This document shows, piece by piece, positions 1 to 12,485 of a stretch of 64,000 nucleotides of DNA. Positions within the stretch are counted from its first letter, which is position 1; each line of letters begins with the position of its first letter. Under the pieces are notes generated by a model that was not told the DNA's origin, ran no database searches, and saw nothing but the letters and a program-made list of their open reading frames with translations. This DNA is from Rhodamnia argentea. Its lineage: Eukaryota > Streptophyta > Magnoliopsida > Myrtales > Myrtaceae. A program made the position numbers and the translations under genes. The DNA lies in assembly GCF_020921035.1 (NCBI RefSeq), contig NC_063153.1:8060001-8124000 (forward strand), in the 5' to 3' direction.

Positions 1-309
1 AAGGACGACGTCCCGGGCACGTCATCGACCCATTATTTTTATTTTTTTATTAAGCGCATACGGAACGTGAAACTCCCAAACAATTATAAAATTAACAAGG
101 ATAGAAAAGCAGGAAATCACACCAAACAATTCTTTTTATTTATTTACCGTTAACCCTAGGAAGAACGTATATATACAAGCCCTACCTCGGGGCCACTTCC
201 CACAACCCTAAAAAAAAAACCAAGTCGGGGTTATGGGTTAACACTACTCCGTGCTACTCAAAAAAGATCTGCGAACACTTCCGGCTTCTATGGCTAAGAA
301 CCTGAAAAA
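1..309. other. intergenic, left of the Ty3 fragment
   Basis: AT-rich sequence with no recognisable gene. The stretch near 275-297 (cacttccggcttctatggct) is an imperfect repeat of 318-340 (cacttctggcttccatggct), so a short duplication lies at the left breakpoint of the retrotransposon fragment that follows. Nothing else is supported. Confidence 0.5.
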
Positions 310-2159
310 TTGTTAACACTTCTGGCTTCCATGGCTTGGCTTCTTTTTACCGTCAATTCATCAAGCATTTCAGCACCATCATTGCTCCTATTACAGAATG
401 CTTGAAGGGAGGAAATTTCAAGTGGACGAAAGAGGCACAACATAGCTTCGAACTCCTTAAAAAGAAGGTAACCGAGGCTCCTATTTTTGCACTTCCAGAT
501 TTTAATAAAGTCTTTGAGGTTGACTGTGATGCCTCTAATGTCGAAATTGGCGCGGTTCTTAGCCAAGAAGGAAAGCCACTTGCGTTCTTTAGTGAAAAGT
601 TGAATAATTCCCGAAAGAATTACTCTACTTACGATAAGGAATTTTATGCTATTGTTCGGGCCTCGGATCATTGGCAACATTATCCGTTGTTCAAAGAGTT
701 TGTTCTTTATTCGGACCATGAAGCCTTGAGGTATATAAATACTCAACATAAACTCAATACTCGACATGCCAAGTGGGTTGAGTTTCTTCAAGCTTTCACT
801 TTTCTCATCAAACATAAAGTTGGAGTTCTTAATCGTGTTGCGGATGCATTAAGCCGTCGACATTCATTGCTTTCCACTATGAAAGTGAACGTTATAGGCT
901 TCGACATGATCAAGGAGCTCTATGAAGATGATCAAGATTTCGGTAAGATTTGGAAAGATTATTCCAAAGGTCCAATTCAGCAATTCTTTCTGCAATGCAT
1001 ACCAAGAGGTTCTTTGAGAGAAGCCATTATCAAAGAAGCTCATGAAGGAGGCTTAGCGGGTCATTTCGGAAGAGACAAGACGTACTCTCTAGTCAAAGAA
1101 AAATTTTACTAGCCTTGAATGGAGAAAGATGTCATGCGGCATGTGAATCGTTGTCGAACTTGTCATATTGCCAAAAGTCATGTTCAAAACATCGGTTTGT
1201 ACACTCCATTGCTGGTACCAATGGCTCCTTGGGAAGATGTGAGTCTTGATTTTGTGGTTGGCTTACCTCGAACACAAAAGGGTAAAGATTCAATCATGAT
1301 GGTCGTTGATCGATTCTCCAAAATGGCGCATTTCGTGCCATGTAGCAAGACATTGGATGCGACTCATGTGGCGAATCTCTATTTCCAAGAGATTGTGAAA
1401 CTTCATGGCATTCCCAAGACAATGACTTCCGATCGGGATTCCAAATTCGTCAGTCATTTTTGGCATACACTTTGGAAAAAGCTCGGCACAACTCTTCAAT
1501 TTAGTTCTTCTCATCATCCTCAAACAGATGGGCAAACCGAAGTTGTTAATCGAAGTTTGGGAAATTTATTGAGGAGCTTAATTGGAAGTAATTTGCAACA
1601 ATGGGATCTCACTTTGGCTCAAGCTGAATTTGCTTACAATCGTTCTTCAAGCCAAACAACCGGAACGAGTCCTTTTGAAATTGTGTATGGGAAAAATCCT
1701 ATTAGTCCATTGGACTTAGCTCCACTTCCCATCACTCATCATTTTAGCGGAGACGCTGAAGCATATGTTGATTATTTAAAAAGGCACCATTCCCAAATTC
1801 GAGAAAGAATTATGAAGCACAATGCCAAGTATCAAGAAAGAGCGAACAAGCATCGACGATCCGTGGCTTTCAAAGAAGGAGATTTGGTTTGGCTTCATCT
1901 TCGGAAGGAACGATTTCCTCGAGGTTGTCATGGAAAATTAAAGCCCAGAGCTGATGGACCTTTCAAAATTCTGCAAAGGATTGGTGATAACGCATACAAG
2001 ATCGAACTCCCTAGTGAGTATGCTGTTTTTGCAACATTCAATGTTGCTGATCTTTCTCCTTACCATGAAGAAGACAATGAGGGAAACTCGGGGATGAGTT
2101 TTCACGCAGCAGAAGCGTATGATGCCGGAGCAATCCTTGAAGGTGTCAAAGGGCATTAA
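310..2159 (+). mobile_element. Decayed Ty3/gypsy pol fragment (RNase H + integrase)
   Basis: Old retrotransposon fragment. Reading in one frame from about 324, it begins at the end of reverse transcriptase (GLASFYRQF) and continues into a Ty3-type RNase H (FEVDCDASN near 520-545, ADALSRRH near 840). The integrase follows: an HHCC zinc-binding region (AHEGGLAGHFGRDKT, then CRTCHIAK), the catalytic core with DFVVGLP, SDRDSKF and the TDGQTEVVNRSL block, and a C-terminal part ending at 2159. Gag, protease and most of reverse transcriptase are absent to the left. Two in-frame stops (TAG at 1110-1112 and TGA at 1116-1118) split the zinc-binding region, so this copy is dead. No chromodomain is seen. 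Order RH-INT identifies Ty3 rather than Ty1 affinity. Confidence 0.9.
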
Positions 2160-2560
2160 TAATTTCTTATCTTTTTAAGAGTAGTTGAGTAATCTTTAGA
2201 TTTCCAAGTCTTATTAAATTGTATCGCGTCTTTCCTAAGAGTCAAGTTCTAGTTCCTAGACTTTAATTGTGTTTTCTATTTTCCAAAGTCTTTCGATATT
2301 TCCTAAAAGCCTCATTTACTCAAGCTTGGAGGGTTGTTCCATGTTCATCTATATTAGGGCATTTCGATGAATGAGAATGGCAGACTTGTTGAATGATAAA
2401 TTTATTTGAGCCTTTGGCTTGTTAACAAGAAGGAGTTCTTGTTTCTACTCTTATCCTTTGGGTGGATTCCCACTGGTGGCGAGTATTCTATCCCTTAATT
2501 CCTCACTTGTATTACCTCCTACTTCTCTACGCTTTCTCCCGGCGTCATTCTATCTATCAC
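2160..2560 (+). repeat. Probable 3' LTR/untranslated region of the Ty3 fragment
   Basis: About 400 bases of non-coding sequence directly after the integrase stop. It is rich in TCCTAAGAGT/TTCCTAGA-type words and has a CCACTGGTGGCGAG stretch near 2470. Position after pol makes a 3' LTR likely, but no second LTR copy is in the window, so the boundaries are a guess. Confidence 0.4.
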
Positions 2561-4000
2561 AATTAAAACCTGAAATTATTATTGCAACAAGATAATAAGG
2601 AGCACAATAAAAAAAAGGGTAGCCATAAGTTTTAAAAAGACACATCTATCCAACACAGTAGCATCCATAGGATACACACAAGAAAGCTTCCTATTACACC
2701 ACACTTTGAGCTTCTTGGTACCTGTTATCAATCGAACGACGGGAGGCATGCTGGAGAAGAGTATGCGACGATCAGAAGCCGTCTTGTGAACACCGTTTCT
2801 TCAATTGCCGCAGGGCAAATGATGTCAACAGGATCGCTTGGTTCCAGTTAAGCAATCTCTCTAGCGGCGGGCAAGCGACGGTAGTGGACGAGTGGGGGAG
2901 GCGAGAGAAGGCTAGCGAGGCCACAATGGCGGGGCGGTTGGTGGTGGGCCGCAAGTGACGACGGTCGGCGAAACAGTTTTTACTTGTTTTAATTTATGAA
3001 ACAACTATTTCATGATTAGGTTAAATATATAAGTATTTAAATAATACAGGTGCGGGTCGGGTCGGGTCGGATATGGGCCGAGCTGGGTATGGGTCATAAA
3101 ATTTGTACTATATAAAAATAAATCAAAACGGATTAAATAGATCAATATGGGTCGGATCATATACGACCTAGCACACCCATTTGACACATCTAATAACGAA
3201 TGTAATGTAATGCAACCTTCGAGTGAGAAGAAGAGTTCCGACCAAAAAAAAAAAGTTAGAAGAAGAGAGAATGGTTAGTTTTTAAGTTGGGTCTATTTTT
3301 CGAGTTCGAATCGAACCGATTTGAAATAAACTCAACCAAAAAAATATGGCTATTGTTTCGGTATAACCAAAAATCAAACCGAACAAAAATGCATGAATTT
3401 TTTTATTCGGTTCTTAGTTCGGTTTAGTTTTGCAGTTTAATTCTGACATCCCTACCTTAGATTAGTACAATCCTCTCGTAACAAAAAAAAAAATCATGTA
3501 ATTATTAGATTGAAAGAAAGATGAGGTCTCAAAGCGTTAATCTTAATCACATGCAAATAACGCGTGCGTAGTTCATTAAGAGAGGTTTGCTTGCTTTACT
3601 CATGCGCCATATCCATCATGGGTGGAAGGCGAGAGATGTTGTTCAATCAGCTTGATCATTAAAAACAACATTGTAGACAAATTTTCGGGATGTGCCAATT
3701 AAGGCGATCGCCATGGTTGGCACACCGGTAGATTAACATTGTTGCCGGTTTTACGATTCGATCGGCAATATCTAGAAGAAAGATCACCGTGAAGAAAAGT
3801 GAAAACCCATTCGAAGCTGCCTAAATTATCCTGCGGGACTCGGCATCATGAATGTATCGCAAGTGAAAGCAGAAAAGTCGATAATAAATCGTGCGATAAT
3901 CCTATATTTCCAGCACACAAACAAGGGTCAGTGCACCAAATCAGACCCCCTTAATCAGGCCTCAAAGGATGTAGTACAAGAGATCTCCTCTTAACTGTAA

Positions 4001-4002
<2 letters not shown>
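2561..4002. other. intergenic repeat-derived sequence
   Basis: No gene recognised. A GC-rich patch at about 2850-2970 (repeated ggcggg/gtggtggg words) resembles the GC-rich interiors of the foldback elements further right. At 3050-3190 there is a gggtcgggtcgggt run ending in tgacacatctaa. At 3290-3440 lies an aaccgaac/ttcggttt-rich stretch. The last two look like degraded dispersed repeats. Confidence 0.4.

Positions 4003-4052
<50 letters not shown>
4003..4052. repeat. (CT)25 microsatellite
   Basis: Uninterrupted CT dinucleotide run of 50 bases in intergenic sequence, about 200 bases left of the Harbinger-like element. Confidence 0.97.
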
Positions 4053-4055
<3 letters not shown>

Positions 4056-4260
4056 GAAGACATCAAAATAAGCTGCCATTAGAATCAGGTATCCGGAATG
4101 GATGCATGAATACTTTTTGAGCTCTTGGGCATCTTTCTCACTACTATGATTGGGAACATTAACACTCGCCGTTACTGGAGTCTCTATTTACTCGCACATC
4201 CTCCCAACCTTTCAGTTCTAAGCATGGCATATGATAGGTAGGCGATTGCCAACTCTTTAA

Positions 4261-5400
4261 GGGTCTGCATGACAACCATTCTAATTCGAAAAAGTGATTC
4301 CAATCAAAATGACTTTTTCTGATTATGTTCTCTGAATGAGTTTTAGGGAATCGAACGCCTTTAGTAACTCGCATTAAATTTTTGTTCCTAGAATAGAAAT
4401 GTGTTTGGTAAATGCACATAATTTCTGTTCCCGGGAACAATTGTTCTTCCCAATTTTTTTCATTTAAGTCAAATAATTATGTAGTTGCTTTGTGAAATTT
4501 TATCCTACATTTCGAATTAACCGAATATTAATTCATATTGATTCTCTTATATAACATATTGCATATTGAAATGTAAAATAAATATCAAGAATCATCATAA
4601 GTCATTTTCGCCATTTATTATGAGGTTTCATCCAACTCTTTTGAGGGAGCGGATAACCAACACGAGCAACACCCTCGTTTTTACAAAGAAAATGCACTGC
4701 ACTATCTTGCATTGGTGTGCGTTTTTTTTTTCCAGAAAATCAAATCTTAGTCTTAATTCATCCAAAACTTAAGAACGAGAGCTTGCTAAGTGTTCACGCT
4801 GGTTATTTTATCTTTTTCCAGAATTTTCTAAAACTAGACTAAGTATAAAATACATAAACCTACGCAAATCACAATCAATTAAATCAAGTGCACAATCAAG
4901 GAATCATGACATTGATTATTCGCATCATAAAACCCCGACGAAGCCCTAAGGACTTAGAAAAATGTGATTCAAGTTCAATTTCAAAGGTGCTTATGATTTT
5001 TCTAAAAAAGAACAAAATCTAGGAAATTTATGCCCAAATTTATGAAAATGAGATCAAACTAGCTTAATCTAGCTTCTTCTATTTTTACGGATTTTCTAAA
5101 TTTTTTGTGATTTTTTAGAAATTTGCCAATTTTTTTCGAATTTTTTTATTTTTATTTTTATAAATAAGACCTCATTGTTCTATTTTAGGTTGAGGGAAAA
5201 GTGACTTCATTTTATTTTGTGATTTTCAAAAGTGATTCTTTTTTTTTCAGAACCAACTTTTTTTTGTTCTTATTTTTGCTCTGAAACTGATTCAAAAAAC
5301 AGAATTAGAATCAGAATCATTTATATTACCAAATAAGGTTATCATCTTTTTCTGTTCCGGAGAACAGAATCAGATAATAGAATGATTGTCATGCAAGCCC
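4261..5400. mobile_element. PIF/Harbinger-like non-autonomous DNA transposon
   Basis: Terminal inverted repeats are visible: 4261-4282 reads gggtctgcatgacaaccatt + ct, and the reverse complement of 5379-5400 matches it at 19 of 22 bases. The trinucleotide TAA abuts both ends (4258-4260 and 5401-5403), which fits the 3-bp TAA/TTA target duplication of PIF/Harbinger (Tourist-type) elements. The interior is AT-rich, contains palindromic ttcccgggaacaattgttc (4430-4446) and has no long open frame, so it must be mobilised in trans. Length is 1.14 kb. Confidence 0.7.
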
Positions 5401-5403
5401 TAA

Positions 5404-5773
5404 AACTTTTCGCCTTTCCCACGGTATCCTAATGTAAAATGAGATACTCTTACCCAAAGAAAAAGGTCCTTGGTTTGGAAGTTCAATCGCTAGACTAAAT
5501 CCAGCTCTGTACATTTTCAGTCTCTATACCGAGTTTCACAAGCGGAAGTACATGCGTCATTGCTCCGTCCGGCTGTTATTGACCTTACAACAGTTCATAT
5601 TTATACCATCTAACACCATTAAAGGCAACTGTAGATGAATGAACAACCTAACTCCAGTTGAGCACGTCCAAATGTCACAAATACATCATGCTAAGAAGTG
5701 CCACAGAACCTGTATTCCTAACTCGTTCAGTTTGTTTCCTCTTACACTGAGAGATCCAATCTCGGAAAAACAG
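5404..5773. other. 3' flank of the glutathione peroxidase gene
   Basis: No coding signal. Being immediately downstream of the minus-strand GPX stop, it should include that gene's 3' untranslated region and polyadenylation site, but the ends cannot be fixed from sequence. Confidence 0.4.
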
Positions 5774-6909
5774 TCAAGCAGCAAGAAGCTTCTGAATGTC
5801 CTTCTGCAAGAAGACTCGAGAACGTTAATAAAAAAAAAGAATTCTCCAACCTATATGCGGCTTGATGTTCAAAAGATTATATCACTTCTCAAATCTTTAT
5901 GAGGCTTGATGTTCAATCTGATGTGCACAGAAGTCTTTCTTTTAATCACTTCTGGGATCAATGATCGTGACACATATAGACCTCCTTTCTGATGAAATGG
6001 GCGGAGTAAAAAATTCACTGTCAATGAATCAGCTGAATTAGTGCATTGAGAAAACACAGAAGTTACAATGAACATACAGCTCTCTCTGCCTCAGAAAGAG
6101 AAAATAAGGACCTGCATTCTCTGTCAGAACAGCAAGGTGAACAATCATAAAACCACACTGTAAATATTGTAATACAAACATCAAAAACTGTAACCATCTC
6201 CAAGCACTCATGAAAGCAAGTAATGACCAAACTTCAGAACAACGGTTACTTAGGCAACTCTCCGAACTCCATCAATAAGATTCAGAAACATACCTCTATT
6301 TGAAAAGGAGATGTTGTTGGAGGATATCTCTCCACAACTTTGCCATTTTTGTCAACCAGAAACTTCTCAAAGTTCCACTTGACCAGGTCACCCAGAAAAC
6401 CTCCACCACTCGATTTCAAAAACTGATACACAGGAGCCGTGCCTGGTCCATTAACGTCAACCTGTTTCCAACAGAACTTGAGCTCAGTTATTCATTCCAG
6501 CCATCACTTATAGGCTAAAGTGGAAAGAATGCACGTGGAAGTCAAACCTTATCAAAAATCGGAAACTCTGCTTTAAACCTTGTACAAGCGAACTGCTTGA
6601 TCTCAGGATTTGAACCAGGCTCCTGGCCACCAAATTGATTACAAGGAAAAGCCAGAATTTCAAAACCTGTGACATGGACAGCACGAGGTGTTTCCCATCA
6701 ATTTCAAAGATATGTATAGTATCCGAGAGAGGTCTCAAGAATCTTTGCATCACAGCCAAGAAACAACCTTCCCTATCTTCCGTTAGAGCCAATAGGTCTG
6801 TGTGTGCGCGCGCGCATTGTAGGAAATGGGTCTGTCCTTTTGTCTCCCCCTCACTATCTCTCTCTCCACACATCTAAGCAAAGACGTATTTCGCTTTCTA
6901 AGAAGAAGA

Positions 6910-6943
<34 letters not shown>

Positions 6944-8607
6944 CCACACCCACACCCACACCCACACAGAGGAAGGATCTCTAACAGTGTCCTTTATGAA
7001 TGTGCAAGATTACCAGAAAAAGATGTTTTTAACATGATTGGCAAAATATTTCACCTGAAAATGGACTCGAACAAGAACACCAATAGCGGTTAACTTGTAT
7101 ATTTGGTAAAAGATTCTCACAGAAAAACATAGCAAGGACAACTGATTTATAGCACACTGTTACACTCAACAGCAGCAAAGACCACTGTAAAACCCTTTTA
7201 TCAATCTCTGCAAGACACGCTACCACAGACCAAACTAAACAAAACTTGCTTCAGAAGATTTAAATTATGGTCGGAGCCCATATCATTGAGAGAAACTGTA
7301 ATTGAGAACCATAATGATTGACACAACCTGTTGCTAACAGACATTCAGCTCCATATTAGATGGTCTCAAGAACTTGAAGAAAACTTCTAATTGAATCTTT
7401 TGGCATCTAGGACACAAAACTCCAGCGCAATTGCACATTTGCAGATGAGTGTGAAAAGATACCGACATAATAAGGTGATTTAAAACCTTTGGCTGGATGA
7501 TGATTATATTTACAGTTTTTACTAGCTTATGATTCCTACAAGTAGCTCCAACATAGCAGTCTAACTTCCAAACAGAGGAAGCTTTTAAGGAATTCTATAA
7601 CTCTCCTCAAAATTTCATCTCACCTTGAGTCTTGTACTTCTCATATATGTGCGAGAGCTCCTTGTAGTTTGATGTCGTCAAACCACTAAATCATAAGAAA
7701 ATTCTTCAATGAGACTGTGCATTTAATAAATTAAAACAGACAATTGACAGCAACAAAGTAATTACCATTTTGAAGCAACGTTCACGATTAATAAGACCTT
7801 TCCCTTGAATTTGCTCAATGAAACATCATTCCTATCAATGTCCTGAACCATCAAGAAAGATGTGTGCAGCAATTAGCAATTATCATGAATAAAGCAGCTT
7901 TACAAGAAACTCAGTATATAAACGAATCTTAGTTCTAAGGATTTGCATACCTTGGAGAATTTGCAAACGAGTTCAATTCATGCACAAAAATCAAATAAGA
8001 GACCTCAACTTCAGCTTAATTTCTTTCAGTCCATATTGAAAGAACCGAGATTTACTAGCTAAAATATGCTTCCTCGTCATCGAAAAGAAACAACAAAACA
8101 GAGAAGATGCAAAAGCAGTGCGGCGGCTGAGACAATTAGGATATATTCTTTTCTAATTCTCAAAGTAGATTGGGCAAGTCAAGATGATTGCTTTATCCTA
8201 CAGAGAAACATAGAAAATGAAAACGTCGAATTTAAGTGAAATTACCAAACTCCCTAATGGCCAACGGAAGCAAACGTCGTTAAAAACGAATTTCAGGTAT
8301 ACCCAGAAGAGAAATCCGATACCTTCACAGTGAAATCGTAGAGGGTCTTCTCAGTGGCGGCTCTAGCATAAACACCGGACGAGCCAGAACTGAAGCCAAG
8401 TCGCGACGAACTTGGAAGGGATAACGACAACCCATTGACGAAAAAAGCCGATTTACAGGAACCAAGCGAGGATCTTGTCGACGACGGCATGAGAAAAGCG
8501 GCTGGAGACCAAAAAGAGGTCGAAAAGGAGGAGTTCCGATTCGTCCTGGCCTGATGGAAGCCATTTGAAGGAGTGGAGAAAGCAGCTGAGAAAGGGGTCG
8601 AAGCCAT
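5774..8607 (-). CDS. GPX: Chloroplast glutathione peroxidase (PHGPX type)
   Basis: Reduces hydroperoxides, including lipid hydroperoxides; plant members are Cys enzymes that use thioredoxin. Six exons on the minus strand, all GT-AG: 8607-8323, 7842-7766, 7685-7624, 6666-6548, 6461-6294, 5803-5774; they join to 246 aa. Residues 1 to about 80 are Ser-rich, Arg-containing and nearly free of acidic residues, as in a chloroplast transit peptide. The mature part has the catalytic Cys in ASKCGLT (the codon spans the exon 2/3 junction), the Gln in [12 protein letters not shown] and the Trp in LVKWNFEKF, so the catalytic set is complete. It ends in KDIQKLLAA. The start at 8607 is the first ATG of the plastid-targeting exon. 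Length matches Arabidopsis GPX1/GPX7 (about 235 aa). Introns 1 and 3 are the longest; intron 3 contains CT and CA/CCCACA tracts. Transcribed divergently from the PP2C gene. Confidence 0.95.
6911..6967. repeat. Compound CT / CA / CCCACA microsatellite in GPX intron 3
   Basis: A (CT)11 tract at 6911-6932 runs into CACACA and then CCCACA units. It lies inside the intron between GPX exons 3 and 4, so it does not affect coding sequence. Confidence 0.9.
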
Positions 8608-8773
8608 TTTTGGAGGGTGATTGTGGGGAATGGAGCTTTCGTGAGGCAAGGTTGGAAGTTGCAGAGAGATCGATTCAGTCGGGGGAAGAAGCCGCAAAAA
8701 AAAAAAATGGCAAACTGCAAGTGAAGAGGGCTCTCTGGAGTTTGTGGAATTTGGGCAGTGGGAGTTGTTGCTC

Positions 8774-8870
8774 CACGTGGGCCATTTTTTCACACTACTC
8801 CTATAAAGTGGTGGTTTTTTTTTTTTTTCCCTTTGTACGGGAAAATGGTGTTTTTCCATTGGTCCACGTG
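8774..8870 (-). promoter_or_regulatory. Two G-boxes upstream of GPX
   Basis: Perfect CCACGTGG palindromes contain CACGTG at 8774-8779 and 8865-8870, that is 167 and 258 bases upstream of the GPX ATG at 8607. G-boxes bind bZIP and bHLH factors in light and ABA/stress responses. Two perfect copies near the start of a peroxide-detoxifying gene are plausible regulatory sites; binding is inferred. Confidence 0.55.
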
Positions 8871-8889
8871 GATATTTCGTCAGCCGACT

Positions 8890-10971
8890 TTTCAATTTTA
8901 GTCTTTTTTTTTTTTTTTGTTATGAATCTTGTTAACTTAATATTTCAGCTCTTAATGTAATGACTATAAATACTATAAAAGAGATTACTTATTGAAATTC
9001 ACAAACTTTTTTTTTACTCGGGCGTTTTTACAAAATTCTCTACTTTTTCCTTTCTTATCCATTTCTCTCCGAGTCTCACCCATCATCGGAAAAAAGGGGA
9101 AAAAGAAAAAAAGTTTGTTTTGGTTCATTCCACTGTAATGGTGATATCTGCAACAACAAAATAAGAGAACAATAGCTTGGGAATAGGTACCTGATTCGAT
9201 TCGCTTAGCAAGAAGCAGGCCTACGCCCGAAAACCCTTTTTTTAAAACATTTCGGTAATAATTGGGAGTAGAAACCAAAATAATGAAGCGGAGCACATTG
9301 AGCCATCTTCTTATTAGCAAGAGTCATGCCATGTGATCGTTTTTTACGAGATCGCTCCTTTCAATATTGGGATGATGGAGAGATTGTGCTATTCTAGCAT
9401 TTCTTTTTATTCTTGTCCGGGAGGTTGGAGAAAAGAGTTCAAAGTTTGTCAAAATAATCAAAGAGGAAAGTGAAAGCGACTTGCCATGTAAAAAGACATC
9501 AATCCATATCTACTAATCATATGGTTAGCAATTGTTAATAGTAGGAGAAATCTAATCAACAATTATTGATATCTCACATAATTTCTTGTTTTCCTCGAGA
9601 AAACACAATTCCGGGTCTATCCAAAATTGGTGATCATCTGATGTCCTCAGACAATTTTCATGCACCTAATCTTGGGGCCAGGCCCATCATGGGCAGCCCA
9701 ACCCGGTCGAAGTTCAACGATTTTGTCAATGGATATGTCATAAGTGGGCATGGAACGAGTTTCTAAAGCTGCCCCAGAAAGAACCGTGTATCAGTGAACA
9801 GATTCATCAGGCTTGGACCTTTGAAGATGAACCCTACTGTCTGGCTGCACCAGATGTTGACGAGTCTTCTTCTGATACACTCTTTTCCTGGTGGAAACCT
9901 ATGTACTGAATATGCCCATGCGAGTGTCTAGATTTACCCCTGAGTCCTTTAAGTTGGGATGATGAGAGTTTAATATGTGCTGAAGGGACCATAGTCGGCA
10001 ATAAGATCCGTGTGTACCTCTCAGCTATCTCTCATTCTCACCGATTTAAGCCACTTCCGGGGACTTAATGATTATGCGATGCCACCTTTATTGGGTGATC
10101 TTTTCCATATATTTTGTAGCAGATAAGATTAAAGAAGAGATCGACAGACTCGTTTCTAGTGATCTGACTAATACAAGTGGATCGCTGATCATTGTGTTGG
10201 GAGTCCGCTCTATTCTCTAGTTGTCCTGTTCTTATTAAAAGGTTGATTGTGAGCTAAGCTGCAGCATTCAGATAAGATAATTACTGGGACTCCCAACTTT
10301 TATAAGTTTTGGTTTCCCTAAAGCTGAAAACGTTTCTGGTACCTTCCCCTCGTGGTCAACGTATCTTTTAATCTAACTATTGCAGCAAAGAAGAGTGGCA
10401 TAAGCGATCACCACTCAGCCAAAATTTAATTGATCAGTTCAAAATTTTGGCCTAAACCTTATTAAGGATGTCTCTGATATAGATATTGGATGTGCGTGTA
10501 CCGTGCAATTGCTCATTGAAATGTTACGTTCTCGACCCGGCTAAAACTCGAACACCGATTAATTAGCTCCGTCGAGCTTACAAATTCTCTCTTGACTTCA
10601 ACAAAATTGTACAAATTCATGAAAAAGTTGGACTGAATCTTTCTTGCAAAGAAGCGTCTTGCCAGAATCACTTGCTCCTCTTTCTCAAACCTTTTTCATG
10701 AATTTTCACCTTTCTTCTAGCTCTTGAAGTTAAATCCCGGGTGCCCATATGCTCCAAGTGACCTGCACCTGAACCTGCACTTTCTGAGCATTTTCCTTGT
10801 TAGGAGACAAGTCCATTTGGGTTGATTCATCAGCACATAGGAATTGCCCGAATGTCCTATGATCCTACATATGACTTTTCCACAGGGGCTCCATGCTCAG
10901 GCCGTACATTTGGTTTGACCTTAAATAGTAGTCTGAGCACACAGAATAGGAGTGATCCTTGGATTCTCTCT

Positions 10972-11010
<39 letters not shown>

Positions 11011-11603
11011 TACCACTTCATGTCTGTTTTTGCTATGCCTACGAAGTTGAAGTCTCACCTAACTAGTACCAAATTATTAATGACTTCTTTTGGGAGCTGA
11101 TAACTCTCAACGTCACTCTTTTGGGCCTTTGTGTGTTCTCTGCAATGCAAAAAAGATATTGTTCACGTTATTGAGCAGTTGCATTTACAGATGCAACCCC
11201 TTGATCTCTGCCCCCCCCATAAAAAGTCAACCACCTTTAATGCCATACCTCCCAAAAAATTAACCATATCCCTGCACCGTGGAGGTTTTACCAATCCAAA
11301 ACTGGTGACCACACCAACAATTCATTGTCACTGCAAGTTGAAGCAGTTTGCTTAAATTGAAGACTGGTCCACCCATCCTGTTTCTTGTATTGGAGGCTGC
11401 CAGTGATGGGCCCTGTTGGGTTGCCTTGTCCCCAATGCGTTTGTTACTCGCAAATGGACGGAAGAATTTGGAAGGGCAGTGGACAAAAGTGGAATCTGGT
11501 AAGGCAGTAATGGTTGGTTGTGAGGTGTGAGCCCAGATTTATCTCCTGAAGTACACGGAAAGTCAGAAAAAGATGCTGAAAAGGACTGCTTTCTTGAAAA
11601 TTC

Positions 11604-11636
<33 letters not shown>

Positions 11637-12049
11637 CGCTTAAGAAGCAAAACCCATTGCTTCAAGATAATCTGCGGGCGCGGACATTCCTTGTTTTCTG
11701 CTGCTGGCAAGGTTTTCACAAGGATGAACTCTGGTCCACGAGTAAACTCTATCGTACTGCAACTGATGCATTAGTCTTCTCCCATTGATTGACCGCGAAT
11801 TCCATTGTCAAGAAGTATATCCACGGCTTTCCAAGGGTGAAGCGGAATATAGCTATTACGCCAAAACTACGCGTAAAGAACCGACCAGACTGATCTGACA
11901 ACCAATAAGAAATCTAAAAAAAATAGAAGTAGTAGTTATTTTAAAATTGATTTACAAGGTTAATATGGTTATAAATGCATTTCTTCAGACTTTAAATATG
12001 ACCGATTAACAATATACCTAGGCTATTAATTAAACTGACTACTTTTATC
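8890..12049. other. intergenic between GPX and PP2C
   Basis: About 3.2 kb with no gene I recognise; open frames are short and lack family motifs. It holds a (CT)n tract at about 10977-11006 and a (GA)n tract at about 11605-11636. A stretch at 9675-9715 (ggggccaggcccatcatggg) is locally GC-rich. No structured repeat or transposon end was found. Confidence 0.45.
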
Positions 12050-12180
12050 AACCGTTAATACCATTAAAAATTTCAAACGGGTATCCTATGACACATTCAC
12101 TCCAAAGTAATTTTTGGTCTCATGAAAAATTTCAAACCGGTACTCTCACGACACATTCACCCCAAATTGATCTTTCTCTA
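12050..12180. mobile_element. Single arm of a foldback repeat
   Basis: This stretch (ttaataccattaaaaatttc, then aaccggtactctcacgacac) closely resembles one arm of the foldback element at 56925-57403: both carry the nnATTAATAC..nAAAAATTTCAAAC start and repeated CACATTCA(C/T)CCCAAA-type words. Only one arm is present here, so it is a remnant. Confidence 0.5.
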
Positions 12181-12485
12181 AAAGAAAATCTCGAACCCAG
12201 TACCTCGATCCAAATCTACCCTCTATTAAAATACATATGAGTCTAACGCACGTGGGTTATCCATGTCGGACTCATCATTCTCCATGCTAGACCCGTCTTG
12301 CAATTGTTTGCCACATGAATCACATATGTCTGTAATAATGTCGATTTTGAATACTTTTGCGAGATGAAAATTAATTTACAATCATGCAAAGTTAGTTTAA
12401 AACACACGTGTCATTGAGATATCCATTTGGGATTTTTTTCAAGGTATATCAACATTTTTATGAATGTTCCAAATATGAAAAATGA

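Noticed and set aside
2850..2970. A further foldback element at the GC-rich patch
   Set aside because: Composition is similar to the foldback interiors but no inverted arms were found around it.
8565..8960. 131-codon plus-strand frame opposite GPX exon 1
   Set aside because: Shadow of the GPX transit-peptide exon and leader; runs through poly-T tracts.
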